Assembly (NCBI RefSeq): GCF_021233055.1
Contig: NZ_CP089543.1
Location: 117,562-181,561 of the forward strand
Direction: 5' to 3'
DNA: 64,000 nucleotides
DNA from: Spirosoma oryzicola
Lineage (GTDB): Bacteria > Bacteroidota > Bacteroidia > Cytophagales > Spirosomataceae
A program made the translations under genes and the position numbers. The notes under the pieces were generated by a model. That model ran no database searches, was not told the DNA's origin, and saw only the letters and a program-made list of their open reading frames with translations. Each line of letters begins with the position of its first letter. Position 1 is the stretch's first letter. Of the stretch, positions 52,513 through 61,973 are shown one piece after another.

Positions 52513-53181
52513 TTAGGCCAATATAGTCTGTTCATTTACCCCTTCCTGAAACTCTCCTGGCTCGGGTTCGGGAAGCATATCCACAAACGGGTTGAATACG
52601 TTTTTAGCTACCTGCGTTTTCCCCGTCTCGGTGAGCGTCTCACGACGGTACAGGTTGATTGTCTGCACGTAATTGGTCATTTCCAGGGTAATATCTTTAT
52701 CAGCGGGTTTGTAGGTAAATGACGCTATGTAGTATATGCCTTTGGGCTGTATTTTGTTATTCTCCCGCTTATCCGCATTCACCGTCAGTACCACTTCATT
52801 GAGTTTGATACGGTTATAGACCAAGGGGGTTATAAGTCGCTTCAGGTTAGCCACACTGTAACCGTGAAACAAAATTTCCGAAACGCAATCGGCCTCGTCA
52901 ATGAAGAATAATTCAGCCCATATTTTCAGCCCCTGACCCAAAATGTCATCCGAAAAGATACGCCAGGCGATGGGCTGAAACGACAGCGATGAACCCAACT
53001 TTTCAATATTGTTCTCATCATAATGAATGGAGAACTTGCCCTCTTTGGCATCGAAACGGTACTGTTTGGGGTTACCTGGAATGTACAGGTACTTGTCTAC
53101 AACTTCACCCGTTTCAGTATCTACAATCTGAAAGGGACCGACCGGCGACCCGACAACAGAGAGATTCGCTAACGCTTGCAT
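52513..53181 (-). CDS. Unknown accessory protein of the mobile region
   Basis: A 222-residue protein from MQALANLSVVG. It has strand-rich passages (FQIVDTETGEVVDKYLYIPG, SSLSFQPIAWRIF, GIYYIASFTYKP) and an acidic tail. It may be a structural or regulatory accessory protein; no family is recognised. It lies directly upstream of the DUF3846 pair. Confidence 0.55.
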   Translation of the reverse strand: MQALANLSVVGSPVGPFQIVDTETGEVVDKYLYIPGNPKQYRFDAKEGKFSIHYDENNIEKLGSSLSFQPIAWRIFSDDILGQGLKIWAELFFIDEADCVSEILFHGYSVANLKRLITPLVYNRIKLNEVVLTVNADKRENNKIQPKGIYYIASFTYKPADKDITLEMTNYVQTINLYRRETLTETGKTQVAKNVFNPFVDMLPEPEPGEFQEGVNEQTILA

Positions 53182-53328
53182 TGTCTTTGCCCGAAGTAAC
53201 ACGTCGGTGCCGCGCAATAGGAACATTATAAAGATACAGTTAAATAGGCATAAGACAAAGCTATCTACCTGTTAAACAGCAATATACATAAACCCTCCGC
53301 TCCCCTTCGTTCACCGTTCGTTTGAGGA

Positions 53329-53532
53329 TTATTCATGCGATAAATCAACATTCTTTGCCAGCTCTAACCGTAAAAGCTTCAGGCCATAGCTAACGGTCAG
53401 TTTGTCAAGCTTAGATAGGCTCACTTCTTCCGAAGAAACGTTGATGCGCTTAATGAGGTCATTTACTAATCGCTCACACTGTTCGTGCTCAACGTATTTA
53501 ATCTGTATGTCCATTTGTTGCTCAGCATCCAT
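53329..53532 (-). CDS. Unknown small helical protein
   Basis: A 67-residue acidic, helix-rich protein (QCERLVNDLIKRINV, LDKLTVSYGLKLLRLEL). Without a recognised domain, it fits the style of small accessory genes in mobile elements. It follows the primase-like gene on the same strand. Confidence 0.5.
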   Translation of the reverse strand: MDAEQQMDIQIKYVEHEQCERLVNDLIKRINVSSEEVSLSKLDKLTVSYGLKLLRLELAKNVDLSHE

Positions 53533-53581
53533 GTTTCATTTATTCTAGCATTGACATTGTGTTTGGCTGGTTCTCACGTAA

Positions 53582-54949
53582 CTACATTAATTTTTGTGGC
53601 GTAGCTTTAGAAGGTGTGTTCCTCAAAGTGGGTTGAGGCCGCTCGACATTTGCTTTTTGCGTTTGAAGCTCTTCGTTCCAATCCTTTGCAAAGGGACGTT
53701 TGACAACCAGTTTGTCGGTTAGACCCCGCCATTTGATGGACAGTTTTTCAATTCGGGTCAGCATAGGGCGGTGGTTGGGCAAATGAATAGTCAGTAAGCT
53801 ATGGTTTCCCTGATGCATAATAGCATCCGCCGTCGCTCGATTCATGTCCGGTGTGTACCCTTTGTTTAAGGTTGTCAACACTTTTTCTTGTAATGATTCA
53901 AGGTGCAACTTACGTTCTGCTTCTTCAACCGGTAACCCATATACGTCAATTGATAAAATGTTACTGTGTTTGTTGTGATTGATGCTCAACTGGTGATTCG
54001 CCTGCTCAATGGATTGGCCGGGAAGTTGGAGTCGACCTGACCAGCCAATATTGAAGCGAATACCGCTGTTATCATTATCGTGTCCGAGAATAACTTGCTC
54101 CGGCTTCACCCGGTCAATTAACCGTTGTACGGTAAGGGGCTGAAGTGAAGAAGGTTGCCCACCAGTAGACACATAGACCCGGTCGTAAGGTTCCTCCGGT
54201 GGGTGAAGCTGGTGATAGGACAAGGCGTCAATCGGACTCTCACAAATCAGCATTTCTTTGGGTTGATGGCCTTTGGGCAGATTCGACACCCAGATACTCT
54301 CCAGGCGTTCGCCCCAAGTATGTCCATTAACTAAACCCGTTGGACTGTCGTTTTTCAGTAAAATGGCCGTGATGCCCTGTTCACTCTCCATTGGGAATAC
54401 TGTGTTGATAACCGTTTCCCCTGTCTTCTTACTAACAAACGTCTTGTTGAAAATTTTGCCAATAAACGCCCGGTGGCCAATTGTATCGATCGTTAATCCT
54501 CGCTTTTCCATGAGATAATCCGTGTTCGTTAACGGATCAAGCCTGAAGTAATGAGACATGGCCTTACTTCGGGTCGCTTCAGCGGGCGGCTGACTTTCAA
54601 CCGTACCAGTGGAACGGCTATTAGCAAGGTGTGATAAATCACCCGTGTACCGGCCAATAAACTCGTGAAGCTGCTGCCAGCCCTCCCGTGTTGCCGTGTC
54701 GATGTGTAGTTTATCAATTACATAATCAACAATCGTCCCCCGATCACGGCGGTCCTCTGGGTTATAATAAAAGTATTCGTTTGTTTTTTGATTGTTGCCG
54801 ATGATGAGCTTTCGACCTTCAGCGTTTTCAAGCACTGGCCAGCGCCGGGTCGATTTTCGCCGGTCCTTCGTGAAACCTTCTGTCTCCAGAAACTGCACCA
54901 GGTCAATCTTCTGCTTGTAGTCGGATAACTGCGGCTTTGTAGTCAGCAT
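53582..54949 (-). CDS. Toprim/DUF3991 primase-like protein
   Basis: A 455-residue protein. The N-terminal region (FLETEGFTKDRRKSTRRWPV, then EYFYYNPEDRRDRGTIVDYV) is a zinc-finger-like or template-binding module without a full Cys set. A DUF3991-type region follows (HYFRLDPLTNTDYLMEKRGL). A toprim domain is at about residues 230-310, with the catalytic LICESPIDALSYHQL and the DNDNSG acidic motif. Such proteins probably make primers during plasmid or ICE transfer. The C-terminal 120 residues are helical and specific to this type. Confidence 0.8.
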   Translation of the reverse strand: MLTTKPQLSDYKQKIDLVQFLETEGFTKDRRKSTRRWPVLENAEGRKLIIGNNQKTNEYFYYNPEDRRDRGTIVDYVIDKLHIDTATREGWQQLHEFIGRYTGDLSHLANSRSTGTVESQPPAEATRSKAMSHYFRLDPLTNTDYLMEKRGLTIDTIGHRAFIGKIFNKTFVSKKTGETVINTVFPMESEQGITAILLKNDSPTGLVNGHTWGERLESIWVSNLPKGHQPKEMLICESPIDALSYHQLHPPEEPYDRVYVSTGGQPSSLQPLTVQRLIDRVKPEQVILGHDNDNSGIRFNIGWSGRLQLPGQSIEQANHQLSINHNKHSNILSIDVYGLPVEEAERKLHLESLQEKVLTTLNKGYTPDMNRATADAIMHQGNHSLLTIHLPNHRPMLTRIEKLSIKWRGLTDKLVVKRPFAKDWNEELQTQKANVERPQPTLRNTPSKATPQKLM

Positions 54950-54988
54950 ACGTGTATGTTAGTTGGTGATAACGTTGAGAGAAGTTGC

Positions 54989-56446
54989 TTAGGGATTTGC
55001 TTTAGGTGCCCGCTTTGTCCGAGGAGCGGTGGCCGTTTTGCCCTGATTTGTATCGTGGTTGCCTATGCTGTCAGATGCGGTAGCCGAACCGTTGTTCTCG
55101 GACGTACCGTTTGGGATGTGGTCGAAACGTAGGCCTCGGCTTGCCGCTGATACGCGCACATAAGCCGAAAAAGCTGTGCCGGCTTTACTGGTCATGTTAT
55201 CGAGCCGAATGGCCTTTCCCTGAATCAGCCGCTGTTTTTGCAAACCATTAAGCGTTACTCCTTTCAAGTGGGACATCCGCTCAATTTTCGGTCGAATTAC
55301 ATCTGCACGAAGTACCGTAAGTGTCTTCGTGTCTTTGTCAACGCCAATGAAGCCGGTGAACTTTTGGCCACTCTGCTTGTCGATCAGTTCAGCTACCCGG
55401 CCCATGTCGCCGTACTTATGAAGATTAGCTTTATCCTTTTCAGAGAAGATATGCCCCAGGTAACTTTCTTTGAGAGTCAACTTCTGCTGAACGTCCTGAA
55501 GTACAAGTTGTGGGCCGTCGTCTGGTGTATTTAACACATACAGCTTACCAGTATTGCCATCACTCGTTGTGACGACATCCGTTTTTTGGCCATTGAGCAA
55601 TCGCTTTGCGTTCTCCTCGGTTAGCTCGACCGCAAACTGACGGTTTGCCTCTTCGAGTAGTGAATCAGGGTATCGAGTTTCTACTACCACTGGTTGAAGT
55701 TGATCGTTTACTACAGGCTTTTCAGTTACAGGTGACCCACCCGAAACAAGCCTTGCCTGACGCAGATTGACAAACTGACCTGTACCCGGTAAAGTACCGG
55801 CGATAGACACAACCTTAGGTGACTCCCCCTGGTTGAAAACCGTCATATGAAATTGACGATTAGCATACCCGTAACCAATGAGTGGCATGCTCGGGTCATA
55901 GTGACTATAAAGTATGGTTTCAATGGTGCGTATCGCTTCCCGATAACCCAACCGGTAAAGATTCATTTCTGTAGGACAATCGGGATCACCAACTAAGAGC
56001 AAAGGCTGTTTCCAGCTTATGGCCCTGAGCACAGGGAAAAAAAGCGGTTCGTCTCGACGGTACTTCTCCTCAATCAATTCGACGGCCGATTGGTCATTAA
56101 AAATGTATACCTCTACCTCCCGTTCCTTTCGTATGTCAGAAGGTTTGTACTGATTTATCGTGTAGCGAATTGACGCGGATAAAGCACAATACACATTGAT
56201 CTGCGGATCAATTGGTAAACGCTGATACAGATCCTGGATGTGAGATGTATTCTCAAATCTCAATTCGATTGAAGGTGGTTGACTAGTTGAATCAATTTCA
56301 GATACATACCGGATCGGCTCCTCCACAGGGTTGTCGCCGATTAGTAATTGGCGAATCTCATTAAGAATGGCCTTCCCTACCAGATCAAGCACCTGCTGTG
56401 CCATTGAAGCCCTCGCTTGCGCTGTGACTTTCGGTCCTACATGCAT
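54989..56446 (-). CDS. DUF3945-type protein, copy 1
   Basis: A 485-residue protein. The C-terminal half (about 260-450) has ELTEENAKRLLNGQKTDVV, KLYVLNTPDDGPQLVL, a helix-loop DKANLHKYGDMGRV, and GKAIRLDNMTSKAGTAFSAY then VSAASRGLRF, the DUF4099/DUF3945 pattern known from Bacteroidota conjugative elements. The N-terminal half is a different domain. Function is not established; association with relaxase and toprim genes suggests DNA processing. It is paralogous to the gene just upstream (56464). Confidence 0.75.
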   Translation of the reverse strand: MHVGPKVTAQARASMAQQVLDLVGKAILNEIRQLLIGDNPVEEPIRYVSEIDSTSQPPSIELRFENTSHIQDLYQRLPIDPQINVYCALSASIRYTINQYKPSDIRKEREVEVYIFNDQSAVELIEEKYRRDEPLFFPVLRAISWKQPLLLVGDPDCPTEMNLYRLGYREAIRTIETILYSHYDPSMPLIGYGYANRQFHMTVFNQGESPKVVSIAGTLPGTGQFVNLRQARLVSGGSPVTEKPVVNDQLQPVVVETRYPDSLLEEANRQFAVELTEENAKRLLNGQKTDVVTTSDGNTGKLYVLNTPDDGPQLVLQDVQQKLTLKESYLGHIFSEKDKANLHKYGDMGRVAELIDKQSGQKFTGFIGVDKDTKTLTVLRADVIRPKIERMSHLKGVTLNGLQKQRLIQGKAIRLDNMTSKAGTAFSAYVRVSAASRGLRFDHIPNGTSENNGSATASDSIGNHDTNQGKTATAPRTKRAPKANP

Positions 56447-56463
56447 ACAACTATATTGTTAGT

Positions 56464-58443
56464 TTACCCTATTTTTGGACTTTTCTGCTTTTTCACTTTC
56501 TTGGGTTTAGCCTCCTCCCCTAGTGGCTTCGGCGCGTCCTGTTTTTTCTGTTTGGCTGGCTTGGGTGCTTCGATCCGTTGCGCGGCTGCCTGCTTTAGTT
56601 CTTCCTTTGGCTGAATCGTTTTCTTCCCACCAGCCCCATCTCCTTTGAGTTGGTGTACGGGTTTGGTTAGGTCTTGGGCTGTCTTCTGATCGACCGTCTG
56701 TTTGACCAAGTTATCTGGAATTTTCGCGAATGTGAGCGAGCGTTTGGCCGCCGAAACCTGCACATAAGCGTTGAAGGTTTGATCATTATTACTAGTCATT
56801 CCTTCCAGCTTGATGGCCCTTCCCTGCTCTAAGTTTTTTTGCTGAGGTTTAGTCAGTGTTATCCCTTTGATCGTCTGCGGGATGTGTAGGCGCTCGGCTC
56901 GGAGGACCGTCAGGCTTTTGGTGTCTTTATCAACTCCAATGTATCCAACGAACGGCTTGCCAGTCATTTTATCGGTCAGGTCTACCCGCTTTCCCATCTC
57001 CCCGTTTTTTTCTAGATTTTGCTTGTCACGGGCTGTCAACTCATAGCCGAGAAATTCTTTCGGTAGCAGCAATTGCTTACGCTCGGGCTGTATACCGACA
57101 ATTGGCCCATTATCTGGCGTATTGACGATGTACAGTTTCCCGGATATTTGAAAGGGTTTACCTTCCTCACCCGCCTGCGTCAGCTTCATCAACCCGGTCT
57201 TTCTACCATTGAGCAAATCATCAAGGTGGCCAGCTTTTTCTAAATCCTGTCGGGTCACCCCAACCTTTTCGAATTGAGTGGCAACTTCCGCCCACTGGTA
57301 GCGAGTTGGCCGACTCATTACGGGAACATCTACGCCCGGTGTGTTTGTCTCGTTCATGGATATAACTTGAGTTTGATTATTTACGATTGATTGAGTAGTC
57401 GATTGAAGCGATATACCGGCAGTTGTGGTCGCTCCATCGGTCGCGGGCTTACGTTCCATCGCCGTATTGACCGATTGGCTCTCAGCAGACAGATGCCTCT
57501 CGGTTATAGCTGGTGCCTCAGCAAATGAACTGATATGACCTTGGAAAGTCTGGGCGATTGTAGATTGGGGAACTTGTGCATCTGCCTGGTTGACAGTTCC
57601 CAACCGTTCCCCTACCTGAGACGGTTTTGTGGAAGAGTCCAGTTGGCGTACTATGTCATACGGTTCCCGATTGTCAGACGTCGCTTTTGCTGGCGCAATC
57701 CAGTCACTTATGGACTGCCGCAGACGTTGCCAGGCGGTTAAAGAGGGGCCAGATTCCTGGAGTAACTGAAATGATGGAGTCTCGACAGGCTTAACTTTTT
57801 CAGAACCTACTTCCTGGATTGGCTGAAGACGGTCATTGCTCTGGAGCTGGCCTTTCAGTTCTTTATGTTGACGTTCCAGATCGGTAATAAATCGGCTCAT
57901 CTGCTCATGGTTAAGCTGAGCATTGTGCAGGAAGTTGGCTAGAAACCCACCATTAATGTCTAGGTGTAATGTCACAGGACTTACCTGAGTACGCATTAAT
58001 GGCGTACCCAACTCCCCTACTTGTTCATTACGAGATTGGGTTTCAGCTATACGCCCGGGCGTATTGACTACATCAATGCGGTACGTCTCTTTTGGATCAA
58101 TGAACGAAAGAGGCAAACCCTTTGCCGTTTCATGGATCTCCCACAGGTAATCAGTGAGTTTAGCACGGTCGGTTTCAGGTGCTGTTTGGGTACGTTCTTC
58201 AACGCGTTTAGCCAGGTCCGCTTTTTTTAGCGTCTCGTCATACAGGCATCGGGTGATCTCCTCGTCCGAAAGCAAGCCATCGTTAACCAAGTATCCCCTC
58301 AACTGTTCATACTGTGCGGGTAGCACCAGTTGGTATTGTTGCGTTTCTAATCGCTCAAATTCCTGTAGTTGCGCTGCTTCCAGGCGTGTGCGCTCAATGT
58401 GTTTAGGCTCTACCGTGCTTTCGGTAATAGGCATCGGCTCCAT
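56464..58443 (-). CDS. DUF4099/DUF3945-type protein, copy 2
   Basis: A 659-residue protein. The last 250 residues hold YQWAEVATQFEKVGVTRQDL, LLNGRKTGLMKL, KLYIVNTPDNGPIVGI, GYIGVDKDTKSLTVLRAERL and GRAIKLEGMTSN with VSAAKRSLTF. The N-terminal 150 residues are charged and helical, and the middle is a low-complexity linker with several repeated QS and T stretches. It ends with a strongly basic tail (KPKKVKKQKSPKIG), which may bind DNA. It shares most of its C-terminal domain with the next gene downstream. Confidence 0.75.
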   Translation of the reverse strand: MEPMPITESTVEPKHIERTRLEAAQLQEFERLETQQYQLVLPAQYEQLRGYLVNDGLLSDEEITRCLYDETLKKADLAKRVEERTQTAPETDRAKLTDYLWEIHETAKGLPLSFIDPKETYRIDVVNTPGRIAETQSRNEQVGELGTPLMRTQVSPVTLHLDINGGFLANFLHNAQLNHEQMSRFITDLERQHKELKGQLQSNDRLQPIQEVGSEKVKPVETPSFQLLQESGPSLTAWQRLRQSISDWIAPAKATSDNREPYDIVRQLDSSTKPSQVGERLGTVNQADAQVPQSTIAQTFQGHISSFAEAPAITERHLSAESQSVNTAMERKPATDGATTTAGISLQSTTQSIVNNQTQVISMNETNTPGVDVPVMSRPTRYQWAEVATQFEKVGVTRQDLEKAGHLDDLLNGRKTGLMKLTQAGEEGKPFQISGKLYIVNTPDNGPIVGIQPERKQLLLPKEFLGYELTARDKQNLEKNGEMGKRVDLTDKMTGKPFVGYIGVDKDTKSLTVLRAERLHIPQTIKGITLTKPQQKNLEQGRAIKLEGMTSNNDQTFNAYVQVSAAKRSLTFAKIPDNLVKQTVDQKTAQDLTKPVHQLKGDGAGGKKTIQPKEELKQAAAQRIEAPKPAKQKKQDAPKPLGEEAKPKKVKKQKSPKIG

Positions 58444-58532
58444 ATATATTATGTGTTGCTTCAGGCAAAATTAATGTTTTTATATATTTTTCATATAATT
58501 TTATTATAAATAATTTATTATATATATTAAAT
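58444..58532. promoter_or_regulatory. AT-rich divergent promoter region
   Basis: This 89-base gap separates the divergent genes at 58443 (minus) and 58533 (plus). It is almost pure A and T from about 58465, with TATATATT and TTATAAATAATTTATT stretches. Both promoters must lie here, though no exact consensus can be placed. Confidence 0.5.
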
Positions 58533-59348
58533 ATGAAAGTAAAGATCATGGCGGCAACCACCGCGCTTTTACTAATGTCTATAAATTCCGTTCACGCACA
58601 GGTCCTTTTCGCTGCTCCTGCTTTACCCCTGGATACATCAACAACCCGGCAGGGCCGGGCCAGCTTTCGAGTTAGCTGCTTCGAATCAACAATAAACTTT
58701 CAACATGAAGGTTCTCCCGAAAGGCTGCTAATCAATCCGGATATAGACTCACTGCTGGCCTGTTTCACAGATAGTATTTTTAAGGGGTTTAATGCGGTTA
58801 AACATTCCGTTGGAAATCCTACCCACCAGTTACAGTTTATACCAGCTATACCCCCCCTACGATTAGTATCCTGGCGGGAATACCGCGTTACGAGTAAGTT
58901 TGGCTGGCGGACTCATCCAATTGGCGGGAATACTAGCCATCACAACGGACTCGATATAGCTCAACCAAGCGGCACACCCGTTTATGCAACCGCCTTTGGC
59001 GTTGTAAAATGGGTAAAGCGGGAAATGGATGGATTGGGACTAGCCGTTTGTGTTGAGCACCCAACGGGTTATGAGTCCATCTATGGACATCTTTCCACTC
59101 ATGCGGTCCGTGAGCGGGATGTCGTCCAACGAGGTGCGTTAGTTGGACAGGTAGGTAGTACGGGTCGCTCTACAGGACCGCACTTACACTATGCAATACT
59201 ATTTCAGGGCAAGCCTGTTGACCCCGAACGGTATTGTTTTTTATGGATCAAGCTGGCCCGCGCCGAACTAACCCAAATACAACAGCATCGGTCGGACGGG
59301 CAAGGTTTCATTCCAAAGAGTACCAAAGGAACGATTAAACGAGATTGA
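58533..59348 (+). CDS. Secreted M23-family peptidase
   Basis: A 271-residue protein with a signal peptide (MKVKIMAATTALLLMSINS, cut after HAQ). The LytM domain starts near residue 117: GWRTHPI, zinc ligands His137 and Asp141 in HHNGLD, a loop ending in GHLS (His186), and His219 in GPHLHYAI. Such enzymes cut peptidoglycan crosslinks, and mobile elements often carry one to open the wall for the transfer channel. It is the only plus-strand gene in the mobilisation region and has its own AT-rich promoter. Confidence 0.88.
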   Translation: MKVKIMAATTALLLMSINSVHAQVLFAAPALPLDTSTTRQGRASFRVSCFESTINFQHEGSPERLLINPDIDSLLACFTDSIFKGFNAVKHSVGNPTHQLQFIPAIPPLRLVSWREYRVTSKFGWRTHPIGGNTSHHNGLDIAQPSGTPVYATAFGVVKWVKREMDGLGLAVCVEHPTGYESIYGHLSTHAVRERDVVQRGALVGQVGSTGRSTGPHLHYAILFQGKPVDPERYCFLWIKLARAELTQIQQHRSDGQGFIPKSTKGTIKRD

Positions 59349-59360
59349 GCAACCAATTTT

Positions 59361-59768
59361 TCATGGCTTTTGCTCGACCTTATTTATTTCTTCCATAAAC
59401 TGATGGAGCAGGGCAAGTCGTTGGGCTTCGCGCTGATCATTAATACGCTGCCGCTTGACTACTTCATTAGTGAACATAGGTACGTTCGGCTCATCCTCCT
59501 GTTCGGGATTGAACAGCCACTCGTGACTCACCTTGTGGCGTTTTACGTAGTAGAGAGCAATAAGCGTGAACATTTCACGCGAGACTTTCAGCCCGTTCTC
59601 CAGACGATAGGTCAGATTCTGTGTGGTACCAAACTCATCGGCTAGCTCCTGCTGACTCATCTTCAGGAATTCACGTACTTTAGCCATACGCCGGGCTATA
59701 AGTGCTGCATAGGCTTCATTTTCCTTTTCTAATTGCTCCATTACTGGTGATATACGGTCATTACTCAT
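59361..59768 (-). CDS. XRE-family regulator downstream of the coupling protein
   Basis: A 135-residue protein. The helix-turn-helix (about residues 27 to 70) has MAKVREFLKMSQQELADEFG and TTQNLTYRLENG. The flanks are helical, including EQEDEPNVPMFTNEVVK. The start overlaps the end of the TraG-type gene by eight bases, so it is read in the same transcript and could regulate the transfer genes. It converges with the M23 gene. Confidence 0.8.
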   Translation of the reverse strand: MSNDRISPVMEQLEKENEAYAALIARRMAKVREFLKMSQQELADEFGTTQNLTYRLENGLKVSREMFTLIALYYVKRHKVSHEWLFNPEQEDEPNVPMFTNEVVKRQRINDQREAQRLALLHQFMEEINKVEQKP

Positions 59769-61818
59769 CTTTAGGTTGCAGGTTTTCGACCAAGTGCTTC
59801 AATGCTGGATCATTGGTCAGCCGCTCAATTTCGGATTGAATTAACGCAGAAATTTCCTTTTTTACCCCGTTGTAATTTGTCTCCAACATATAACTTAGTT
59901 GATGGTCAGAGATTTGAGCAAATTCAGCACCAGGCGGAATGGGCTTTACCCGCTCTAATTCAGCAATCATCGCCGGTTCTACCAGTAGCCTGGCATGAAA
60001 TATTTTCTGCTTAATAGCCTCATCGAAGTTGTCAGCAACCGCTCCGACAAAATGTCCCTGCGACAAATTTGAGATTTTTGATTCGGGTATCACCGAATCC
60101 AGATTCTCGGAAATAGACAAGTTAGTATCCCGTTCCGTGAACGAGAGTGAGTGTCTAACCTGTTTATTTTTCCCAAACCGACTGGACATGGTCTTAGCCG
60201 TTTCACCTAGTACCTGACCCGAAAACACATTTCCGATCGTATTGAAGATGGTAGTAGCCTCCTTGTCGCCGTAATCACGTTTTAACTGGCTCAGGTCCTG
60301 CAAGCCCAAACAGGTGGACACCTTGTTACTCCGTGCGGTCGCAATCAGGTTGTCTAACCCCCGGAAATAAATAGTGGGTAACTCGTCGATGATCAGTGAC
60401 GATTTTAACCTGCCTTTCTTGTTGACGAGCTTGATCAGCCTGGCGTTGAAGAGACCCAGTGCAGCTCCATACACTTCCTGACGTTCCGGGTTATTGCCTA
60501 CACATAGCACTTTGGGGTCGTCCGGATTGTTAATGTCCAGGCTAAAATCATTACCCGTCATAACCCAGTAAAGCGCCGGGCTGGAGAGTCGAGAAAGTGG
60601 TATCCGCGCAGAAGCAATCTGACCCTCTAATTGCTCATAAGCCTCATTTCTGAGGGCACTCGCGAAGGGCTTAAGTAGGTTTTCAATTTCGGGTTCCGAT
60701 TGTAGGATTGGGAAGAGCTCGCGGTATTCAGCCCCGGCAAATTCAATGACATGGGGAAACGTGCAGTAGCGTTGACCGTCGTCTGTCAACCCCTGCTGAG
60801 CCAAACCTCGCAATCGACGCTCATCGTATTTTTTGAGGTACCAGATAACGGCCGTTAGAAAGTTCATTGGCGACTCCACGAAGAAGTCGCCTTGTTTCTG
60901 AATCCACGATTTATTGAGGTTCAAAAGAATGGTTCGAGCTGCTTCCTGTGCGTCAATAATATCAGACATCAGCTCTGGCAGCAATGGGTTACACCGGTTC
61001 GAGCGCCGAGGATCATCAAAGTTGATGACGTAAAATGTCGGCATCCGTTTGAACGCCCGACGATTTTTCTGTAAATAATGGTAGGCGATATTTGACAGAT
61101 CGGGAAATTTGTAATCGTAGATGTACATGGTAAACCCCTTTTCAAGATGTTGCCGTATGAAGTTATTTACTACAGCAAACGACTTTCCTGACCCAGGCGT
61201 ACCCATGACTAACGTTGCCCGAAACGGATTGACTACGTTTACCCACCCCTTCCGAAACTTCTTCTTCACATGGTATTCTGTTGGAATATTGACCGAGTAT
61301 TCATTCTGTTTCAACTCTGCCTCCTGCTCGAACGACTCGTTTTCGTCATTGAACGCATCTTCTCCAATCTTCACACCTAGAATCTGATTTGCGTAACTGC
61401 CTGCCTTGATCAGCAGCAAATAGCCGATCAGCGTTGTTACTAAGTAAGCTCCGTTACGGGCCTCAGCTGACAGCCACGCCACCCGAAGAAGTTTTCCATT
61501 CAACAATAACAATGCCCCGCCAATAATACTGGCCCAGGTAACATGTGCCCAGGTTACGTTTAGCTGCTTACGCGTTTTGTTACCAAACGTCCATATTCCG
61601 AGTAGCAATAAGGCGGCTAGCTTGGAATAAATGGGGTGTGAAAAAAGGTGGGTTGCCCGGTCAATACTCAATATGAATCGGTCCAGTAGGGCAAAGCTGA
61701 ACCCTATTGATTGTAGCGTGTCGTAGCAGAAGAAATACAGATGAAACCCAATCAGTGCTAGCGACATGAATAGGAGCATGTTAAGAATGCCCCTATACTC
61801 TTTGTCCTGCGTTCCCAT
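59761..61818 (-). CDS. TraG/VirD4-type coupling ATPase
   Basis: A 685-residue type IV coupling protein that delivers the relaxase-DNA complex to a secretion channel. At least four hydrophobic segments lie in the first 150 residues. Walker A is MGTPGSGKS (residues 205-213). Walker B lies in SSLIIDELPTIYFRGL, and LQDLSQLKRDYG follows, both typical for TraG. PDLSNIAYHYL and NPERQEVYGAALGLF are also conserved. The relaxase gene is upstream after a 155-base gap. Confidence 0.9.
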   Translation of the reverse strand: MGTQDKEYRGILNMLLFMSLALIGFHLYFFCYDTLQSIGFSFALLDRFILSIDRATHLFSHPIYSKLAALLLLGIWTFGNKTRKQLNVTWAHVTWASIIGGALLLLNGKLLRVAWLSAEARNGAYLVTTLIGYLLLIKAGSYANQILGVKIGEDAFNDENESFEQEAELKQNEYSVNIPTEYHVKKKFRKGWVNVVNPFRATLVMGTPGSGKSFAVVNNFIRQHLEKGFTMYIYDYKFPDLSNIAYHYLQKNRRAFKRMPTFYVINFDDPRRSNRCNPLLPELMSDIIDAQEAARTILLNLNKSWIQKQGDFFVESPMNFLTAVIWYLKKYDERRLRGLAQQGLTDDGQRYCTFPHVIEFAGAEYRELFPILQSEPEIENLLKPFASALRNEAYEQLEGQIASARIPLSRLSSPALYWVMTGNDFSLDINNPDDPKVLCVGNNPERQEVYGAALGLFNARLIKLVNKKGRLKSSLIIDELPTIYFRGLDNLIATARSNKVSTCLGLQDLSQLKRDYGDKEATTIFNTIGNVFSGQVLGETAKTMSSRFGKNKQVRHSLSFTERDTNLSISENLDSVIPESKISNLSQGHFVGAVADNFDEAIKQKIFHARLLVEPAMIAELERVKPIPPGAEFAQISDHQLSYMLETNYNGVKKEISALIQSEIERLTNDPALKHLVENLQPKDE

Positions 61819-61973
61819 TTGACGTTGACTTAGCGATTAATATTGAACAAACTTGTTTCTATCGCTAATATATGATTTATATTATTTTCATCAACACTAT
61901 GTCTCCAAGTGCTAAATTTGGCTCATACAGGTACACAACAAGCCTCGCTCCATATAAATAATATATTATTTGT
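61819..61973. promoter_or_regulatory. AT-rich gap between relaxase and coupling-protein genes
   Basis: Contains a near-perfect AT palindrome, AATAATATATTATT, at about 61954-61967 just after the relaxase stop. It may hold a promoter for the coupling-protein gene or a relaxase terminator. Confidence 0.4.
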
